From positions 1-9,804 of the forward strand of contig DASRUE010000125.1 of assembly GCA_035687895.1 (NCBI GenBank): a DNA stretch of 9,804 nucleotides, read 5' to 3'. The stretch is from JAERML01 sp035687895 (GTDB lineage: Bacteria; Bacteroidota; Ignavibacteria; UBA10030; UBA6906). The notes under the pieces are model-generated. The model searched no databases, was not told where the DNA came from, and saw nothing but the letters and a program-made list of their open reading frames with translations. The position numbers and the translations under genes were made by a program. Below are positions 5,695-9,804 of the stretch, piece by piece (within the stretch, counting starts at the first letter, position 1; every line of letters begins with the position of its first letter).

Positions 5695-7332
5695 AGAACG
5701 TGCGACGGTCTTATCGCCCGCCGAAAGTCTGTAGAGATATATCCCACTCGACAATCCCGTTGCATTGAACTCCACGCGATGTCTGCCGGCCGCGTGGCCT
5801 CCATTCGCCAGCAGCGCTACTTCTTTTCCTGTGATGTCATGTACTGAAAGGCGCACAAATCCCGCCCGGGGTAGTTCATACTCAATCACGGTCGATGGAT
5901 TAAATGGGTTTGGGTAGTTCTGGCGGAGAGTGAAGCTTGTTGGGAGTGGCTCTTCCTGAACGTCCGTCCCAAGCTCTGGAATGTCAATCGGGACAGTCCA
6001 TACTTGATATATGCCCGATGAATTGTCCATCCACACCGGCCATAGCGTGTCACCCACCGATGTCAGCCCGATGTTGTCTCCCTGATACCCCGCACCAAGT
6101 CCAGAGATCGGTGCGGGCTTGAAGTTATGATCACTAATTTTGTAGTCCGCCCATGTGGTCCCGCCGTCAGTTGAACGTGAAAGGGTAACATACGCGGAGT
6201 CCGTGGTCGTTGCCCGGTCGTCGTAGTAAATGACATTGACTCCGCCGCCATCATCCACGTGAATGGCAGGGAAATACTGGATCTTCCCGTTGTTCACGGC
6301 ATCTTGGTTCACTCGAATGCCCGACGACCAGGTTGTTCCGCCATCCGATGAACGGTTGAGTATGATATCAGGGTCTGTGCCGGCAGGTGTAAGGTTTCTC
6401 TGGGTGGTGGTTATGTATATCCATCCATTTCTTAGTCCCCCACTCTTGTCGACGTCAATCCTCGGCAGACCATCGGCACGAATGTTCCCCTTTTGCGCCA
6501 GCATTCCCTTAATACCGTTCATATCAAAGGCATTTTCACGAACGAACCAACTTGTGCCTCCGTTTGTCGAGGACGCAAATCCGACGAAATCTTCTGTGAA
6601 TGGTGAAATGCTGATGGCTCTCGCCCAGCAGACGTTCACCATACCATTCAGTCCCATTGCGATCTCACCTCCCGCGCCAAGTTGCGAGGCTGCGGGTGCA
6701 TTTACTTGCGTAATGGATGCCCAGGTGTTTCCGCCGTCGTTGGTGTAGGAGAAGACAGCCGGGTACGGCGGCGAAAAACGGATCCAAACTGCATACGACC
6801 TGCCATAAAATCCGCTCGTCGGGTTTCCATCTGAGGCCAATGTTGCACGGTATTGATCGTCTATGGCCACTGTTCTCTGCCCGGACCAGGTGAGTCCATT
6901 GTCTGTCGAAAAATGGGAGTAAAGACCGGGAGTGGTGCCCAGGCGAATCAACAGGAACCTCCCATCCTTGTCAATGGCAATACCCGGATCCCCGCTATGG
7001 AAGGTAATGGGGTTACCTTTGCAGGTGTCGCTCCCGAACCAGCTCGCCCCACGGTTTGTGGTGACATATACTCCTTCGCTGACGAAGCCCGTGGCGAGAT
7101 TAATGGTGTTTGCACTCGCAAACAAGATATCGGGGTTGGAGGGATGTCGCGTGATGAATGTTTCTGTTTGTGTAATGTTGCTCGGATAGATCCGGTAATT
7201 CGATCCGATCCGGATGATCGTGCTTCGCATCTTCTCGTCAGCATGATCTGTGGGGGCGCTTCCTTGCAAGAAGAGACCTCCAATAGAAAGGAGAATCTGT
7301 GTGGCAATGAGGAAGAGTCTGTTGTAGTTCAT
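5677..7332 (-). CDS. Secreted sialidase-like (Asp-box/BNR) propeller protein with T9SS C-terminal sorting domain
   Basis: This is a 551-residue protein with a signal peptide at about 1-25 (N-Y-N-R then a hydrophobic stretch). Six Asp-box motifs of the S-x-D-x-G-x-T-W type lie at 91-98, 142-149, 197-204, 255-262, 328-335 and 387-394, typical of the six-bladed sialidase/neuraminidase fold (BNR repeats). YRIYP at 46-50 recalls the (F/Y)RIP arginine motif of true sialidases but has an inserted Tyr. I could not place the full catalytic set (arginine triad, Tyr/Glu pair, Asp), so enzyme activity is unproven; many such proteins are non-catalytic. Residues about 462-551 form the T9SS sorting domain, with QNYPNPFNPS at 471-480 and a final SMLLLR. 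The start ATG at 7332 gives a good signal peptide. The gene is convergent with the YCF48-like gene, with one base between stops, and is separated from the upstream TonB receptor gene by hairpins, so it probably has its own promoter. Confidence 0.85.
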   Translation of the reverse strand: MNYNRLFLIATQILLSIGGLFLQGSAPTDHADEKMRSTIIRIGSNYRIYPSNITQTETFITRHPSNPDILFASANTINLATGFVSEGVYVTTNRGASWFGSDTCKGNPITFHSGDPGIAIDKDGRFLLIRLGTTPGLYSHFSTDNGLTWSGQRTVAIDDQYRATLASDGNPTSGFYGRSYAVWIRFSPPYPAVFSYTNDGGNTWASITQVNAPAASQLGAGGEIAMGLNGMVNVCWARAISISPFTEDFVGFASSTNGGTSWFVRENAFDMNGIKGMLAQKGNIRADGLPRIDVDKSGGLRNGWIYITTTQRNLTPAGTDPDIILNRSSDGGTTWSSGIRVNQDAVNNGKIQYFPAIHVDDGGGVNVIYYDDRATTTDSAYVTLSRSTDGGTTWADYKISDHNFKPAPISGLGAGYQGDNIGLTSVGDTLWPVWMDNSSGIYQVWTVPIDIPELGTDVQEEPLPTSFTLRQNYPNPFNPSTVIEYELPRAGFVRLSVHDITGKEVALLANGGHAAGRHRVEFNATGLSSGIYLYRLSAGDKTVARSMLLLR

Positions 7333-7362
7333 GAGCTTCTCACATGGATGTTGTCAGCAAAT

Positions 7363-7403
7363 GCAGGCTGCGAGGGTAAGAAACTGTTCCCATCGCAGCC
7401 TGC
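7363..7403 (-). terminator. Long hairpin, probable terminator of the TonB receptor gene
   Basis: GCAGGCTGCGA (7363-7373) and TCGCAGCCTGC (7393-7403) are a perfect 11-base inverted repeat. Past a single bulged base the stem extends three more pairs (GGG 7374-7376 with CCC 7389-7391), leaving a 12-base loop. Read on the minus strand it lies about 70 bases after the receptor stop and is followed by ATTTGC, a weak T-run. It sits before the start of the next minus-strand gene, so it could instead be a leader structure of that gene. Confidence 0.55.
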
Positions 7404-7411
7404 CTCATGTC

Positions 7412-7444
7412 GCCAGCCGCAATTCTGATCTGCGGCAGACTGGC
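7412..7444 (-). repeat. Second hairpin 3' of the TonB receptor gene
   Basis: GCCGCA (7416-7421) pairs with TGCGGC (7431-7436) across a nine-base loop. An outer GCCA/TGGC pair (7412-7415 with 7441-7444) is offset by four unpaired bases on one side. On the minus strand it begins about 30 bases after the receptor stop and precedes the longer hairpin at 7363-7403. It has no T-tract of its own; it may stabilise the mRNA 3' end. Confidence 0.4.
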
Positions 7445-7474
7445 AACGACGGTGCATTCCATTACAAAGTGTCG

Positions 7475-9628
7475 TTAGAGAGTCAGACCGAGGCTGATTC
7501 CTCCATAGAAGTTCCTCGGCTCTCCAGCTTCATAAAACTGCCTCGACGCAGAGTTGATGTTCACGAAAGCGGCGTAGGTCAGATCGGTGATGTTGTTTAC
7601 CCCGCCGGAGATCAGGATGTTCAAGTGCTCGACAGAAACGTCAATACCGAGCGTCGCGTTCAGGATCTGGTAGCCGTCAGTTTTCTCTGAGTTCCGATCA
7701 TCCGTGTACATCCCGCTCACGTTCAGGTAGTTTGCCTTGACAAAGCCGGTGACATACTCGAAGACAGGGTGCTCGTATGAGAGCGTCAGTGAAAGATTGT
7801 GTTTGGGGATACTGGGGACGATGTTGTCGCTAAAGTCCCTGTCAACGGTGACAATGTTGAACGCAGAATCAAGCTCTATCGTGCGCGCGGTGTACGAGTC
7901 ATACGAAAAGTCGGACAGTGTGTAGGCTGAGCGAAACTTCAACCCCCTCACCACTTCGACATTGGCGCCGATCTCGATTCCCGTCCTGTTTGTCTTTGCC
8001 GAGTTCCTGAAAAACTCTCCCCCGAACACCTCGAAGGGGACGATTTCATCTTCAATCCTGCTGTTGAAGAAAGTTGTCTCAAAGTAGAGACTTCGGAATA
8101 CATTATCATCAGGGTATTGCAGGTTCCCTTTTATGCCGATCTCAACGTTCCTCGACTTCTGAGGCCGGAGATCAGGATTCAAGAGAGGGTTTGGGTTCGA
8201 CGAGGTAGGGTAATTGTCCAGTTCATTTCCTGCGGGAGTATCGTAGCTAAGGCCGTACGAGGTGTATGCTGCAACCGTGGGTGTAATCTTGTAGCTTAGC
8301 GCAATCTTTGGTGTGAATGCCTCGAACCGCCGCGTGGCACTCTTGACTTCAAGCAGTTGGTTCCTCGTATCAAATACCACCTTGTCGTACCGACCGGTGA
8401 ACAGGAGGTCAAGATGCTGGTCGATCAAGTTGAGTGAGTGTTGGAAGTAACCTCCTACATTCCCGATGATCTCGTCAGTGAGTGAACCGAGGTTGTCTCC
8501 TTTCTTGCCGTTGATATTATCGTATTCCTCAATGGGGCCTGCCTGGTAGAGCACGTCTCCTCCGATGGAGAATTCGTAACTGAGTCCAAACAATCGAGTG
8601 TTGAGAACATAGCGAGCAGAAGCTCCGATGCCTGTCCTGTTCATCACGCGATAGGTTGCTGCAGTTCTCTCAAAATACTTGATCGTCCCATAGCTTGTTA
8701 GTTCCAGTTGATGGTGCTTCTCTTCGTCCAAGTAGGTGTTGTACTGCAGTCCGAGGCGACCTTTCTTAGTGATCCGTTTGGTATCGCGTGAAATATCCCG
8801 GGGATTGGCCTGAAACGGGTCCATATCAAACTGCGCCTTCGTCAGTGATCCTGGAAGTCGGATCAATCCATCCACGTAGTACCCATAGATCTTCAGGCTT
8901 GAGTTATCCCCCGGCGTCGTTTCCAGGACAGTATTGAGAATGTGCCAGTAATCCTCGCTGTGAGGTCGGTATCCTTTCGCGTTGTGGTAGCTGTACGTGG
9001 TGAGGAAACCGTAGTTCTCCGTTCTGACCCCGGTCTTGAACCCGTTGCTCCGGAGGTCGAAAGAGCCGAACTCGTTGAAGTTGACGGCGAATGACCTCGT
9101 GAAGTTGATGTCGTTGATGAAGTTGATGACTCCTCCCGGTGCGTTGGTATAGAGAGAAGAGGAATTTCCTTTGACGATTTCGATCTTGCCAACGGATTGA
9201 AAGTCAATAGCTTCGATCCTCGTCTGACCGTCCGGTTCTGATTCAGGGATCCCATCGAGAAGAATCCTAACTCCGCGAATCCCTGTGTTGGAACGTGAGC
9301 CGAAGCCTCTAATGGAAATCCGAACGTCATGGTTACCATATCGCGATTGCATAAAGAGTCCCGGAACACTTCCAAGCACGTCGCTGACCGAAACCTTTCG
9401 GTCGAACTTATATTGTGTCTGGTCGATCCTTTCAATCGAGTAAGGGACATCAATGATGCGTTTGGAGGTCCGTGTTCCGGTCGTGACGACTTCATCGATC
9501 TCATATGTCTTCAGTGAATCCTGATCCTTCGACACATCGCCCTGGGCGTACACTACCGACATGAGAGTGGCAACCCAGAGGCACCCTACGAATAGATATG
9601 ACAGTTGTAACATAGCCATTATCTGCAT
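7475..9628 (-). CDS. TonB-dependent outer-membrane receptor (PqqU/YncD- or FecA-like plug)
   Basis: This 717-residue outer-membrane transporter imports a ligand across the outer membrane using energy from TonB-ExbBD. Residues 1-28 are a signal peptide ending V-Y-A, and EIDEVVTTGTR (43-53) matches a TonB box. The plug domain spans about 55-172, with SIRGFGSRS (105-113), GIRGVRILLDGIP (116-128), PDGQ (132-135), a K-I-E-I-V-K-G strand (148-154) and APGGVINF (163-170). The remaining 540 or so residues are a 22-strand-type beta-barrel rich in alternating aromatic and polar residues. The protein ends in GGISLGLTL, a terminal strand with Leu last instead of the common Phe. There is no N-terminal carboxypeptidase-like domain, so it is not a SusC-type receptor. 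The RGFG...PDGQ plug resembles E. coli YncD/PqqU and FecA-like receptors, so PQQ or a siderophore or metal complex is possible; the substrate cannot be decided. In-frame ATGs at codons 4 and 6 are alternative starts. No clear Shine-Dalgarno is visible. Confidence 0.92.
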   Translation of the reverse strand: MQIMAMLQLSYLFVGCLWVATLMSVVYAQGDVSKDQDSLKTYEIDEVVTTGTRTSKRIIDVPYSIERIDQTQYKFDRKVSVSDVLGSVPGLFMQSRYGNHDVRISIRGFGSRSNTGIRGVRILLDGIPESEPDGQTRIEAIDFQSVGKIEIVKGNSSSLYTNAPGGVINFINDINFTRSFAVNFNEFGSFDLRSNGFKTGVRTENYGFLTTYSYHNAKGYRPHSEDYWHILNTVLETTPGDNSSLKIYGYYVDGLIRLPGSLTKAQFDMDPFQANPRDISRDTKRITKKGRLGLQYNTYLDEEKHHQLELTSYGTIKYFERTAATYRVMNRTGIGASARYVLNTRLFGLSYEFSIGGDVLYQAGPIEEYDNINGKKGDNLGSLTDEIIGNVGGYFQHSLNLIDQHLDLLFTGRYDKVVFDTRNQLLEVKSATRRFEAFTPKIALSYKITPTVAAYTSYGLSYDTPAGNELDNYPTSSNPNPLLNPDLRPQKSRNVEIGIKGNLQYPDDNVFRSLYFETTFFNSRIEDEIVPFEVFGGEFFRNSAKTNRTGIEIGANVEVVRGLKFRSAYTLSDFSYDSYTARTIELDSAFNIVTVDRDFSDNIVPSIPKHNLSLTLSYEHPVFEYVTGFVKANYLNVSGMYTDDRNSEKTDGYQILNATLGIDVSVEHLNILISGGVNNITDLTYAAFVNINSASRQFYEAGEPRNFYGGISLGLTL

Positions 9629-9804
9629 TTGATGGATGAGGAATTGTTAAGAGAACGGTAATGACACGAAGAAACGGGTCCTACAATCAAAAGAAATGAA
9701 CTAGGGGCACACTGCCCTGCAATGCGCCGGGAATGGCCGTTCCTTGTTGGGCAGAAAGCGCCCGCGGTGTGCTACGCTATACGAGGTGGGGGTGTTAGGA
9801 CATC
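9629..9804. other. Upstream region of the TonB receptor gene, no gene seen
   Basis: No convincing coding frame is present. The proximal part (9629-9700) is AT-richer and should hold the receptor promoter, but I find no clear -35/-10 pair. No Fur box or cobalamin riboswitch core is recognisable. The distal part holds nested inverted repeats, listed separately. Confidence 0.4.
9707..9772. repeat. Nested inverted repeats upstream of the TonB receptor gene
   Basis: An outer pair GCACAC (9707-9712) / GTGTGC (9767-9772) encloses CTGCCC (9712-9717) / GGGCAG (9749-9754), one base being shared. Inside lies the near-palindrome GGAATGGCCGTTCC (9730-9743), with six of seven complementary half-site positions. 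This could be a structured RNA leader, a terminator of a gene beyond the window, or an operator; nothing decides which. Confidence 0.35.

Noticed and set aside
6853..7428. 191-codon open frame on + opposite the sialidase-like gene
   Set aside because: It lies almost wholly antisense to a clear secreted-propeller gene, its translation has no recognisable domain, and it runs through the hairpin region. It is a shadow frame.
8893..9504. 203-codon minus-strand open frame inside the TonB receptor gene
   Set aside because: It is the same strand in a different frame, rich in Ser, Thr and Arg from frame-shifted barrel coding. The receptor frame over the same bases has unmistakable plug motifs.
9629..9804. 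Cobalamin riboswitch upstream of the TonB receptor
   Set aside because: I looked for the B12-box GCCACTG and the conserved core on the minus strand and did not find them.
1..9804. Defence island, prophage, insertion sequence or CRISPR array
   Set aside because: No transposase, integrase, phage or Cas-like protein, no direct-repeat array and no terminal repeats flanking any block were seen. Genes and base composition look like ordinary chromosome.

Overview
The window looks like chromosome from a free-living Gram-negative bacterium of the FCB group (Bacteroidota / Ignavibacteria-like). Two proteins end in a roughly 90-residue C-terminal domain that opens with the QNYPNPFNP motif and closes with M-x-L-L-R, the form of the type IX secretion (T9SS) sorting domain common in Ignavibacteria and relatives. 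There is also a SusC-unlike TonB-dependent receptor with a Gram-negative signal peptide. Base composition looks moderate and even throughout, and I see no transposase, integrase, tRNA, rRNA or CRISPR array. The genus cannot be named from the sequence.

Region 1 (about 100-4245, all +) is a DNA-repair block. A three-domain LigD (polymerase, 3'-phosphoesterase, ATP-dependent ligase; the mycobacterial order) is followed by bacterial Ku, which has a lysine-rich tail. Together they form a complete two-protein bacterial non-homologous end-joining (NHEJ) set: Ku binds double-strand ends and recruits LigD, which trims, fills and seals them. A 203-residue TPR protein lies 81 bases after ku. Its basic N-terminal arm carries the pentapeptide QMNLF, which closely resembles a beta-sliding-clamp binding motif. 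This is the most interesting unexplained feature of the window.

Region 2 (about 4273-7332) holds two secreted proteins encoded tail to tail: a YCF48-like seven-bladed propeller on + and a sialidase-like Asp-box propeller on -. Both carry the T9SS sorting domain. Only one base separates their stop codons, and the DNA encoding their matching C-terminal ends forms an inverted repeat across the junction. A good sigma70-type promoter (perfect TTGACA, 17-base spacer, TACATT) lies before the + gene and favours an internal GTG start downstream of it.

Region 3 (about 7333-9804, -) is a TonB-dependent outer-membrane receptor whose plug resembles the PqqU/YncD and FecA-like receptors. Two tandem hairpins follow it, the longer one a likely terminator. 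A nested set of inverted repeats sits upstream of it near the window edge.
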